From NCBI GenBank assembly GCA_049889495.1, contig JBMHDH010000071.1, positions 12,818-76,817 on the forward strand: DNA of 64,000 nucleotides. Reading direction: 5' to 3'. A model generated the notes under the pieces. It had not been told where the DNA came from and did not search any database. It saw only the letters and a list, made by a program, of their open reading frames with translations. Shown here piece after piece: positions 52,649 to 60,276 of this stretch. The translations under genes were made by a program, and so were the position numbers. The DNA is from UBA685 sp049889495 (GTDB lineage: Bacteria; Pseudomonadota; Alphaproteobacteria; Puniceispirillales; Puniceispirillaceae). Positions within the stretch are counted from its first letter, which is position 1. Each line of letters starts with the position of its first letter.

Positions 52649-53035
52649 TTGAAACCTTTTACCAGCCTTACAAGCTATCTTGCGTCTGCTCTATCTGGTG
52701 ATGCCAGCCTATTAGATAGCGGCTTTACGGTTATTCTTATCACTTTTTTATGGGTTCTTTTTGGATTTAGCGCTTGTTATCTGCTATGGCCGCATCTCGG
52801 CGTCTATGGCAAAAGCAACAGCGTCAATTTTGTCATATTTGGCACAGGGGCATGGCTTATCTATGGGGCCAGCTTGCTATCTCATGCAATTTCTGCAAGC
52901 TTTGCGCACATTATGATTAAGATAGGCGCCAGAATTTGCACCTTTATACTATTGCTATTGGGCATTGCGCTGATCATCATTGTGACATCTGGCCAATTAT
53001 CTTGGACTGTGACACTCTATGACAGTTTGCGATAA
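52649..53035 (+). CDS. Small hypothetical inner-membrane protein
   Basis: 128 residues with three hydrophobic spans (about 27-46, 60-75, 93-110). The start is TTG at 52649, supported by AAGAGA about eight bases upstream; the next ATG would cut much of the protein. I recognise no family. It lies 166 bases from the divergent D-2-hydroxyacid dehydrogenase and 104 bases before the HAD phosphatase on the same strand. Function unknown; the compact hydrophobic profile and conserved-looking frame suggest it is real, but coding is not certain. Confidence 0.55.
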   Translation: MKPFTSLTSYLASALSGDASLLDSGFTVILITFLWVLFGFSACYLLWPHLGVYGKSNSVNFVIFGTGAWLIYGASLLSHAISASFAHIMIKIGARICTFILLLLGIALIIIVTSGQLSWTVTLYDSLR

Positions 53036-53086
53036 CAATTTTTGCCTTATATGTGATGAAGATATCAAAATGGGGCAGATCACATA

Positions 53087-53123
53087 GGATCAGATCAAAT
53101 GGGATCAGATCAAATGAGATCAG
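53087..53123 (+). repeat. 15-bp tandem repeat GGATCAGATCAAATG
   Basis: Two exact units (53087-53101 and 53102-53116) and a partial third (AGATCAG), five GATC sites in 37 bases, ending 17 bases before the start of the HAD phosphatase gene. Effects on expression are unknown. Confidence 0.85.
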
Positions 53124-53139
53124 CCCAAGCAGCAAATAG

Positions 53140-53895
53140 ATGCGCGGTGAAACATGCGCAAATGAGGGTCAAGTGGATTTACTTATTTTTGACAAAGATG
53201 GCGTCTTACTAGACCTGACCAAAACATGGCTTCCTGTGGCAATTGATATCACCCATCTGTTATCAAAACTCACAAATGGCAAAGTGCCAGCCCCGATCTT
53301 TCAAAATGCCATTGGCATTGATGAAGCAAGCCAAAGCGTTGATCCAAACGGCTTATTCGCCGCTGGCTCCTCCCTTGATCAACAGGTGGCATGCGCTGCC
53401 ATTGCCCCTGAATTAAGCGCGCATTTCTCGACACAATCCTATCGTGATGCGATCACCGCGATTGTTGCAAAAAATGCCCTTCGCCCGCCTATGCCGCATG
53501 GCGATATCAAGACCGCTTTGCAAACGCTTCATGATGCGGGCTATCCGATGGCAATCTTAACAAATGATTCAGAACAATCAGCGCGTTCCTCTCTTGAACG
53601 GCTTGATATTGCGCATTTTTTTGGCATGGTGGTTGGCTATGATACAGGCTATGGCGGCAAGCCAGATCCCACAGGATTTCATGCCATTTGCCAGCATTTT
53701 GGCAAAGATGCCGCACACACGATTATGATTGGTGATACAGGCGCAGATAAAGGCGTTGCAGATGCCGCAGGTGCTGGCCGCTTTATTGGCATTTCAGCAA
53801 ATTACCCTGATCCAACAGATGCCTTGCAAGGCACAGATCATCTTTTGCCGAACATTGAAACGTTGCCAGCCTTGCTTGCTAGCTTGAAATCCTAG
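53140..53895 (+). CDS. HAD-family hydrolase, phosphoglycolate phosphatase-like
   Basis: 251 residues. LIFDKDGVLLDLTKTWL holds the DxD nucleophile (motif I), MAILTNDSEQS motif II, and HTIMIGDTGADKGVADAAG motif IV; KPDPTGFHAI is motif III with its Lys. The cap is the C1 helical type, as in phosphoglycolate phosphatase and related enzymes. Substrate cannot be read directly. If it hydrolyses 2-phosphoglycolate it would feed GlcDEF. The ATG at 53140 gives a polar 14-residue tail before the domain; GTG at 53173 is another possible start. It shares an end with convergent fpr (four-base overlap). Confidence 0.85.
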   Translation: MRGETCANEGQVDLLIFDKDGVLLDLTKTWLPVAIDITHLLSKLTNGKVPAPIFQNAIGIDEASQSVDPNGLFAAGSSLDQQVACAAIAPELSAHFSTQSYRDAITAIVAKNALRPPMPHGDIKTALQTLHDAGYPMAILTNDSEQSARSSLERLDIAHFFGMVVGYDTGYGGKPDPTGFHAICQHFGKDAAHTIMIGDTGADKGVADAAGAGRFIGISANYPDPTDALQGTDHLLPNIETLPALLASLKS

Positions 53896-54716
53896 CCAAC
53901 AAAGGCCTTTTCAAGAACATATGTCGCGGGCTTGCTATTGGCCCCTTCTTCAAGACCAGCCGCCTCAAGCAAGGCTTTCACATCTGTATTCAGCCCTATC
54001 GACCCACAAATCATCACGCGGTCAGTGGCAGGATCAAATGGCGTGACACCTAAATCATCAAATAACGCCCCTTGGTCAATCAAAGAGGTGATGCGACCCA
54101 TTTTCTCAGAAGGCTCTCTGGTTGTGGTGGGATAATAACGCAGCTTTTCTTGCGCCATTTCGCCGATCAGCGGATCTTGCTTCACATCTTCCACCAGCCA
54201 TTTGCCATAGTCTAATTCATCTAATTCACGGCACGTATGGGTTAAAATGACATCCTCATATTGCTCATAAACCTCAGGGTCTCTGATCAGCGAGGCAAAA
54301 GGCGCGATCCCCGTACCAGTTGCAATCATATAAAGACGCTTACCAGGCAACAGCGCATCCAAAACCAAAGTGCCAACAGGCTTGGTCTTCATAATGATAT
54401 GATCGCCTTCTTTGATATTTTGCAAACGTGAGGTCAATGGCCCATCTTGCACTTTGATCGAATAAAAAGACAAGGTTTCAGACCAAAAAGGCGCGGCGAT
54501 CGAATAGGCCCGAAGCAAAGGCTTGCCTGCATCATCCTGCAAGCCAATCATCACAAATTCACCCGAACGAAATCTAAAACTAGATGGGCGTTCCACTTCA
54601 AACTGAAACAGACGATCAGTCCAATGTTTTACCGAAAGCACCTTTACCGCATCTTTGGTATCAGGTGATACGCCAACAGATTTGTCAGTTGTTTCAAGAT
54701 TATTTTGTAACGACAT
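53892..54716 (-). CDS. fpr: Ferredoxin--NADP+ reductase
   Basis: 274 residues, the bacterial FPR type. The FAD domain has FRSGEFVMIGL and LRAYSIAAPFWSETLSFYS, with the RxYS motif binding FAD; the NADP domain has MIATGTGIAPFASLIRDPEV and ICGSIGLNTDVKALL, ending YVLEKAFVG. It exchanges electrons between NADPH and ferredoxin or flavodoxin. In related alphaproteobacteria it lies directly after the DUF934 gene, and here it is on the same strand but separated from DUF934 by the inverted 10-TM permease gene. It may feed the sulfite reductase below. The intergenic region holds a perfect inverted repeat. Confidence 0.94.
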   Translation of the reverse strand: MSLQNNLETTDKSVGVSPDTKDAVKVLSVKHWTDRLFQFEVERPSSFRFRSGEFVMIGLQDDAGKPLLRAYSIAAPFWSETLSFYSIKVQDGPLTSRLQNIKEGDHIIMKTKPVGTLVLDALLPGKRLYMIATGTGIAPFASLIRDPEVYEQYEDVILTHTCRELDELDYGKWLVEDVKQDPLIGEMAQEKLRYYPTTTREPSEKMGRITSLIDQGALFDDLGVTPFDPATDRVMICGSIGLNTDVKALLEAAGLEEGANSKPATYVLEKAFVG

Positions 54717-54857
54717 GGGCCCTTATCCTACTGTCAATCTTTCCGCATTGGTCATGTTTCACCTTCATGACCCTATGCTCATTGATATCTGCTAAACGCC
54801 CTAACAAGTCAATCTTAAGGCGTGAAAAATCCTTTTGTTTTCCTCAAAAAGAAGAGT

Positions 54858-54884
54858 AAATTTTGCCCTTTTGGTACAAAATTT
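54858..54884. promoter_or_regulatory. Perfect inverted repeat AAATTTTG/CAAAATTT
   Basis: AAATTTTG (54858-54865) and CAAAATTT (54877-54884) are perfect complements with an 11-base spacer, in the 255-base divergent gap between fpr and the permease. It lies about 142 bases before the fpr start and about 88 bases before the permease start. Candidate operator or random A/T match; regulator unknown. Confidence 0.4.
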
Positions 54885-54971
54885 TTGCATTTACAGGCAA
54901 ACTTAGCCTTGACTAAATTATATAGTGGGTTAATTCTTAGCTAGTCGCAAATAATCTTTACAATAGACACA

Positions 54972-56132
54972 ATGACAACACTTGCCCAAATGCCTGTTTC
55001 TGCCAGACAACACCCAATCTATTGGGCGTTGGCCTTTACGGCTGTCACACTCGCTTTTTGGGGGGTAAGTGACAGTGACTTTGCCTCTGTTATCATGGCG
55101 ACCATCGCGGATGCCTATTTACAAGTCACCACCTTTGTCGCCGCCACCTTGTTGTTATTTTATGGCATTGAAAAAATCTTTGGCTTTAACGCGGTGCAAT
55201 TAATGGCGCGCTCTGGCCGCTGGCAGGTGCCCTTAGCGGCCGCCTTGGGCAGCTTGCCAGGCTGTGGCGGTGCGATCATCGTTGTCACCAATTATGTCTC
55301 TGGCAGGTTAAGCTTTGGCGCGGTGCTTGCCACCTTAACAGCCACCATGGGAGATGCGGCCTTTTTATTGATTGCAAAAGAACCTGTAACAGGTGTCATG
55401 ATGATGGCCATTGGGCTGATTGTTGGTACAGTGACAGGTTATATTGTTGATGCCATTCACGGCCCTGATTTCCTGCGCCCCAACCCAAGCAATAACACCG
55501 AAAAGCAAGCTGATGTGGCAGGCCGCCAAAGCGGGTCCAAATTGCTGGATAAATTATGGGTAATCGCCATTATCCCAGGCATTGTGTTTGGCGTTTTGGG
55601 CGCGTTTCAAATTGAATTAGACCCGCTCTTTGCCAACCACATGATCGAAGAGCCTGTCACCTTATTTGGATTTTTGGCTGGTGTCTTATGTTTTGTGATG
55701 TGGTTATTGCCGCGCTTTATGCCACAATCATCCAAAACCAACGGCAACCAGACAAGCATCATCAGCAAAACCATCGCTGATACCAATTTCGTTACAGGCT
55801 GGGTTATTATTGCCTTTTTGATGTTTGAAGTCTCATTATTTGTCACAGGCTTTGAACTTGCCAGCTTATTTGACGGCCTTGCCATTTGGGTGCCTTTGAT
55901 GGCGGTTGCCATTGGCCTGTTGCCAGGGTGCGGACCACAAGTGATTGTGACAACCCTTTATTTGACAGGCGTGGTGCCGCTATCAGCGCAAATTGGCAAT
56001 GCCATCAGCAATGATGGTGATGCGTTATTCCCTGCTATTGCGCTTGCCCCAAAGGCCGCTATTGTGGCGACATTATATTCCACCCTGCCAGCCTTATTGC
56101 TGGCTTATGGCTGGTATTTCTACGCCGCATAA
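54972..56132 (+). CDS. Putative 10-TM heavy-metal (manganese-type) exporter, ArsP_2 family
   Basis: 386 residues with about ten membrane spans in two halves joined by a polar loop (near residue 170-190). The family signature LPGCG occurs twice: ALGSLPGCGGAIIVVTNYVS near residue 92-111 and GLLPGCGPQVIVTTLY near residue 315, the sign of an internal duplication, and the Cys may be in the transport path. Relatives are annotated as putative manganese or heavy-metal exporters, without much biochemistry. It is on the opposite strand and splits the fpr gene from the DUF934-cysI block. TTGACT with a weak -10 is upstream. Confidence 0.75.
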   Translation: MTTLAQMPVSARQHPIYWALAFTAVTLAFWGVSDSDFASVIMATIADAYLQVTTFVAATLLLFYGIEKIFGFNAVQLMARSGRWQVPLAAALGSLPGCGGAIIVVTNYVSGRLSFGAVLATLTATMGDAAFLLIAKEPVTGVMMMAIGLIVGTVTGYIVDAIHGPDFLRPNPSNNTEKQADVAGRQSGSKLLDKLWVIAIIPGIVFGVLGAFQIELDPLFANHMIEEPVTLFGFLAGVLCFVMWLLPRFMPQSSKTNGNQTSIISKTIADTNFVTGWVIIAFLMFEVSLFVTGFELASLFDGLAIWVPLMAVAIGLLPGCGPQVIVTTLYLTGVVPLSAQIGNAISNDGDALFPAIALAPKAAIVATLYSTLPALLLAYGWYFYAA

Positions 56133-56142
56133 TGACCCCTTG

Positions 56143-56568
56143 TTAAGATAGGGGACGTTTTTCAGATAATCTGTTTCGGTAAGATACCGCTACACGTGCC
56201 ACCTGCTCTCGCCAATGGTGCTCTGGCATTCTGTTTGCTTGATCTTTTGTTAACAAAACCCCGTCAAAGCCTGATTGTCTGGCATGGCGATATTGATCAC
56301 AAATTAACGCGCCAGCGGCATAAAGCGTGCCTCGATAGCCCTTTTCACGAAGCAATCTTGCCAATGAAAAGCCCCTGCCATCTGCCATCGATGGAAAATC
56401 AATGATGATCAGATCATGATGGTGGCCTGCTTCATCTAACTCTTCAGGATTATCATCGGTGCGCACCACATGATAAGACAGGCTTTCACTTTCAACCTCA
56501 GCAAAGCCTGCATCTGTGACAAGAATCTGTGGCAACGCCTCTTTCAAAATAATGTCCTTGCTCATCAT
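56143..56568 (-). CDS. DUF934 family protein of the sulfite reductase block
   Basis: 141 residues. DUF934 proteins sit beside sulfite reductase genes in many proteobacteria; no activity is proven. Visible are RTDDNPEELDEAGHHHDLIIID (two His-rich spans) and ARLLREKGYRGTLYAAGALI near residue 87-106, typical of the family. The start overlaps the end of cysI by four bases (ATGA), indicating tight coupling. In other alphaproteobacteria cysH usually lies between the two, and its absence here is the notable point. Convergent with the permease gene 10 bases away. Confidence 0.85.
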   Translation of the reverse strand: MMSKDIILKEALPQILVTDAGFAEVESESLSYHVVRTDDNPEELDEAGHHHDLIIIDFPSMADGRGFSLARLLREKGYRGTLYAAGALICDQYRHARQSGFDGVLLTKDQANRMPEHHWREQVARVAVSYRNRLSEKRPLS

Positions 56569-58238
56569 GCACCTCTTGCCACAGCATCAGCCCCGCCATA
56601 TAGCACCTCTTTAAAAGGGGTGATGCCGACACGTTTATAATAATCCAAAAAGCTTTCCTCTCTGTTATGACGTTCTGCAAGATAATGACAGATAATCGCA
56701 TCAATCGCTGGCAAGATGGCCTCATAGGAAAAACCAGGACCTGTTCTTGTGCCAATGGCGGCATCTTGACTGCCATCCCCGCCTAAGGTGATTTGATAAT
56801 TTTCGACCCCTGCCCGATCAAGGCCAAGCAAGCCAATATGGCCCACATGATGATGGCCGCACGCATTGATACAACCTGAAATCTTGATCTTTAACGGACC
56901 AATATCCCATTCAGCCTGTCGTTTTTCAAAATGAGTCGCAATCGCTTGTGCGACGGGAATAGAACGCGCTGTTGCCAAACCGCAATAATCAAGGCCAGGG
57001 CAAGCAATAATATCTGACACCAATCCAATATTGGCTGTGGCAAGACCTTGTTCTGATAGGCTTTGATAGATCTGCAAAAGATGCGCCTTTGGCACATGGG
57101 GCAAGATGATGTTCTGCTCATGGCTGACACGTAACTCATCATAAGCAAACTCTTTTGCCAATTGTGCCATTAATCGCATTTGATCTGCTGTGGCATCCCC
57201 TGGTGTCTGGCCTTGTTTTTTCAACGAGATGGTCACACAGACATGACGGTTATCTTTATGCTCTGATACAGATTGCGATGCCCAATTCGCAAATGCGGAT
57301 GACAGATTATAATCATGTGAAAGATCATAATCTTGCGCTGATGAAAAATCAGGGGCGGCAAAGTCATCTGCTAGCTTTTCAAGCACCTCATCTGAAACAG
57401 TGATAAACCGTTTTTTGATTTGGTGAAATGCCAACATGATCTGCGCCTTGATCGCCTCAAGCCCTGTTTCTTGCACCAAAATTTTGATGCGCGCTTTATA
57501 TTTATTATCACGGCGGCCATAGCGGTTATAAATATGAAGCACCGCTTCTAAATAAGGCAAGAGATCTGATTTTGGCACAAAAGACGCAATCTCTTTCCCA
57601 ATCACAGGTGTTCTGCCAAGCCCACCGCCAATCAGCACGCGATATCCCACCGCGCCGTCATCATTGCGCACGATTTGGATACCAATATCATGAAAAGCAA
57701 TCACCGCCCTGTCATCTTCTGCCCCTGTCACAGCGATCTTAAATTTGCGTGGCAAAAAGGCAAATTCAGGATGGCCAGTGGACCATTGACGTAATAATTC
57801 AGCTGTGATCCGCGGATCTTCGACCTCATCTTTGGCCGCACCAGCAAAATGATCTGCTGTGACATTGCGAATACAATTGCCAGAGGTTTGGATGGCATGC
57901 ATATCCGCATCAGCAAGCGCGTCAAGAACATCACCCACATCTTGTAATTTCATCCAATTAAATTGGATATTCTGGCGTGTTGTGAAATGGCCATAGCCTT
58001 TATCCCAGCGTTCCGCAATATCAGCAAGCGTCATCATCTGAGCTGAGGACAGCGTGCCATAAGGGATCGCAACACGAAGCATATAGGCATGTAATTGAAG
58101 ATATAGCCCATTTTGCAGACGCAATGGCTTATAGTCATCTTCGCTGATGACCCCGTCAATACGACGCTGTGTTGCAGCTTTAAATTCTGCCACACGATCT
58201 TTTACAAACGCTTTGTCAAATTCTTCGTAACGATACAT
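56565..58238 (-). CDS. cysI: Nitrite/sulfite reductase hemoprotein (CysI-like)
   Basis: 557 residues with two duplicated ferredoxin-like/siroheme halves. The 4Fe-4S/siroheme ligand Cys are in ACPGLDYCGLATARS (Cx5C) near residue 422-436 and KISGCINACGHHHVGHIGL (Cx3C) near residue 463-481. TTRQNIQFNWMKLQDVG in the first half is a substrate-side motif. It reduces sulfite to sulfide (or nitrite to ammonia) with six electrons. The sulfite role is favoured by the DUF934, DUF2849 and cysG neighbours. It is 15 bases after DUF2849. The redox partner (ferredoxin or NADPH flavoprotein) is not in the operon, though fpr is close. Confidence 0.92.
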   Translation of the reverse strand: MYRYEEFDKAFVKDRVAEFKAATQRRIDGVISEDDYKPLRLQNGLYLQLHAYMLRVAIPYGTLSSAQMMTLADIAERWDKGYGHFTTRQNIQFNWMKLQDVGDVLDALADADMHAIQTSGNCIRNVTADHFAGAAKDEVEDPRITAELLRQWSTGHPEFAFLPRKFKIAVTGAEDDRAVIAFHDIGIQIVRNDDGAVGYRVLIGGGLGRTPVIGKEIASFVPKSDLLPYLEAVLHIYNRYGRRDNKYKARIKILVQETGLEAIKAQIMLAFHQIKKRFITVSDEVLEKLADDFAAPDFSSAQDYDLSHDYNLSSAFANWASQSVSEHKDNRHVCVTISLKKQGQTPGDATADQMRLMAQLAKEFAYDELRVSHEQNIILPHVPKAHLLQIYQSLSEQGLATANIGLVSDIIACPGLDYCGLATARSIPVAQAIATHFEKRQAEWDIGPLKIKISGCINACGHHHVGHIGLLGLDRAGVENYQITLGGDGSQDAAIGTRTGPGFSYEAILPAIDAIICHYLAERHNREESFLDYYKRVGITPFKEVLYGGADAVARGA

Positions 58239-58253
58239 CTCATCTCTACCTCT

Positions 58254-58568
58254 TTAGCTGTTGGAAGCTGTGATTTCTTGTTTGCCATGGTGGTAATTGG
58301 TGGGGCCAGTTGTGCGCAATTGTTCGCGCACCACAACAGGCCTGCCATCTGCATCACACGCGATCATATAGGCCCCAACCACAAGATGGGCTGATTGCTG
58401 ATTAATGAGGGCGGCCTTGGCTTCTGCCTCTGCTTTATCGCGGCTTATCCATAAATCCCCGATCGCAGATGACCAGCTATGATCTGATTGCAAAAACACC
58501 GCCTCACCTGTCATTAAATCATTGGCGGTAACGGCATAATAACGGGCCTCAGATTTACTCAGACGCAT
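58254..58568 (-). CDS. DUF2849 family protein
   Basis: 104 residues. A small soluble protein whose family is found in alphaproteobacterial cys operons between cysG and the sulfite reductase, as here. The most visible stretches are RYYAVTANDLMTGEAVFLQ near residue 9-27 and LVVGAYMIACDADGRPVVV near residue 61-79. No function is known; a role in sulfite reductase assembly is inferred only from position. It overlaps the end of cysG by 14 bases and precedes cysI by 15 bases. Confidence 0.85.
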   Translation of the reverse strand: MRLSKSEARYYAVTANDLMTGEAVFLQSDHSWSSAIGDLWISRDKAEAEAKAALINQQSAHLVVGAYMIACDADGRPVVVREQLRTTGPTNYHHGKQEITASNS

Positions 58569-60030
58569 AACAGCCTCCCTGTCCTAATCTTTGGCGCACA
58601 GGCATTTGCACCTTGCCAGCATTCCAAGATGGCAAATGGGCAAGCTGGCTGTGATGCGGCACCAATCCCAAATATAAAATCGCAGGGCCACTCATCTCGC
58701 GCATCACAGATGGCAAATCAGACAGGTTTGTCACGCACCAGCTTTCTTCTTTTTGCGAGATATTTTGTGCCACTGTCACAGGCAGATCAGTCGAAATGCC
58801 ATGCATCAATAACCGCCCTGAAAAATAAGGGGCCACTTTACGCGCCATATAAAGCGCAATGATCTCTTCACCCGCATTCAGCCCCTGCGCCAAAGCGCGC
58901 CAATCATAATCCGCATAGCCTGCCTGATCATGACCTGTCATAAAGCGTAACGAGCGGTTGCGCCCCCGCTTGGTTAAAGATGCTGCAGCGGTTGCTGCTC
59001 CTGCGCTTGCTGATGTAATGCCCGCGGCAACACGAAACGCGATATCTTCCTTTTCAAGGGCTGCAATTTCTTCATCAAGACGTCCAAAAATGGTCGCATC
59101 CCCAGATTTCAGCCGCACCAGCTTATGACCTTGCCGCGCTTTTGTTACCATCAGCTGATTAATATCATCTTGACGCCAACTTGCCCCAAAGCCTGTTTTG
59201 CCAACCTCAATCACCTCAGCTTCGCGCCGTGCCAATTCCAAAATCTCAGCTGGCACAAGCCTGTCATGCAAAATCACATCGGCATCTGCCAACAGGCGGC
59301 GCGCTTGCATTGTCAATAAATCAGGATTGCCAGGACCAGCACTGACAAACCACACATCATGCTGTTTTTTGTCAAACGCATCTTGGACATCACGCACTAA
59401 CTCATCAGCGCGCTTTGCTAACGCCTCATGATTTGTCTCAGCAAGCAATGCGCTATCGTCAAAAAAACGTGCCCAAAAATGACGCCGTAATGACGGGGCA
59501 AGCTTGGCACCAACCATCTCACGCATGTGACCTGCCAGCCTTGCCAAGCTGCCAATTGATTGGGGCAAGCGTTCTTCTAACTCAGCTTTGATCTTGCGGG
59601 CTAAAACAGGCGCGGTGCCTTCGGTGCCAATGGCAATGGTCAAGGGCGCACGATCCACAATGGCAGGGGTGGTAAATTGGCTGCGCGCTAAATTATCAAT
59701 CACACAATAAGGCAGATTTGCCGCGCTCAGAATAGCCTCCGCCTGATGCGCTTCCGCGCTCAGATAGGCAAAGATCACGGGCGGGCGTGCCCCATCTTCT
59801 AGATCGGCTTTCACAAATGCGCGATGGTAAATGGCAAAGCGGCCTTTGGGTTCAGCCGCCGCATTCTCCGCGATAAAAGCGGCTAAGGCATCATCAGGCG
59901 CATTGGCATAGATTTCAATATGCGCATCTGATTTGGCCACAAGCCGCGCTTTGGCAACAATATCCTCACCATCACCAATTAAACAAATCCGCTTGCCAGA
60001 TGTGTTTAAAAAAATCGGAAATTGTTTCAT
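58555..60030 (-). CDS. cysG: Siroheme synthase (multifunctional CysG)
   Basis: 491 residues from the ATG at 60030, where family similarity starts (MKQFPIFLNTSGKRICLIGD); an upstream start at 60063 adds 11 residues. The N-terminal precorrin-2 dehydrogenase/ferrochelatase domain (about 1-205) and C-terminal uroporphyrinogen III methyltransferase (about 215-470, VWFVSAGPGNPDLLTMQARR, HDRLVPAEIL, VRLKSGDATIFGR) make siroheme from uroporphyrinogen III, the cofactor of CysI. It is the first gene of the block. Note the usual VGAGP-like pattern here reads VSAGPG. A candidate LysR-type box lies at 60098-60112. Confidence 0.94.
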   Translation of the reverse strand: MKQFPIFLNTSGKRICLIGDGEDIVAKARLVAKSDAHIEIYANAPDDALAAFIAENAAAEPKGRFAIYHRAFVKADLEDGARPPVIFAYLSAEAHQAEAILSAANLPYCVIDNLARSQFTTPAIVDRAPLTIAIGTEGTAPVLARKIKAELEERLPQSIGSLARLAGHMREMVGAKLAPSLRRHFWARFFDDSALLAETNHEALAKRADELVRDVQDAFDKKQHDVWFVSAGPGNPDLLTMQARRLLADADVILHDRLVPAEILELARREAEVIEVGKTGFGASWRQDDINQLMVTKARQGHKLVRLKSGDATIFGRLDEEIAALEKEDIAFRVAAGITSASAGAATAAASLTKRGRNRSLRFMTGHDQAGYADYDWRALAQGLNAGEEIIALYMARKVAPYFSGRLLMHGISTDLPVTVAQNISQKEESWCVTNLSDLPSVMREMSGPAILYLGLVPHHSQLAHLPSWNAGKVQMPVRQRLGQGGCYASE

Positions 60031-60097
60031 CTGCCTGCCCTTCCTCTTATGACGTGAAGCCAAGAGAATTACAGGGTTTTAGGCAGATACAAGGCCG

Positions 60098-60112
60098 TTA
60101 TCAGGCCGATAA
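60098..60112. promoter_or_regulatory. Palindrome TTATC-N5-GATAA upstream of cysG
   Basis: TTATC (60098-60102) and GATAA (60108-60112) are perfect complements with five bases between, and include a T-N11-A core typical of LysR-type regulator boxes such as CysB-like sites. It is 68-82 bases upstream of the cysG start. No regulator gene is in the window, so the reading is speculative. Confidence 0.35.
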
Positions 60113-60210
60113 ACAGATTTTTTACCTTTCATCCTATACGCTAGAAAATTTTCCCACGCAAAAGCGCTTTGATAAAATTACGCATATAAAAAGACCAAAA
60201 AAACACGCCA

Positions 60211-60240
60211 AAAAAAACACGTCTGGCATAACACCAGACG
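60211..60240 (-). terminator. Intrinsic terminator after xsc
   Basis: On the minus strand CGTCTGG pairs with CCAGACG around a TGTTATG loop and is followed by T-rich TGTTTTTTT. It lies 36 bases after the xsc stop, so xsc and cysG are likely separate transcripts. Confidence 0.88.
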
Positions 60241-60276
60241 CGCTTAAAAATTCACAAGGCAAGATGTTCTTGCCGC

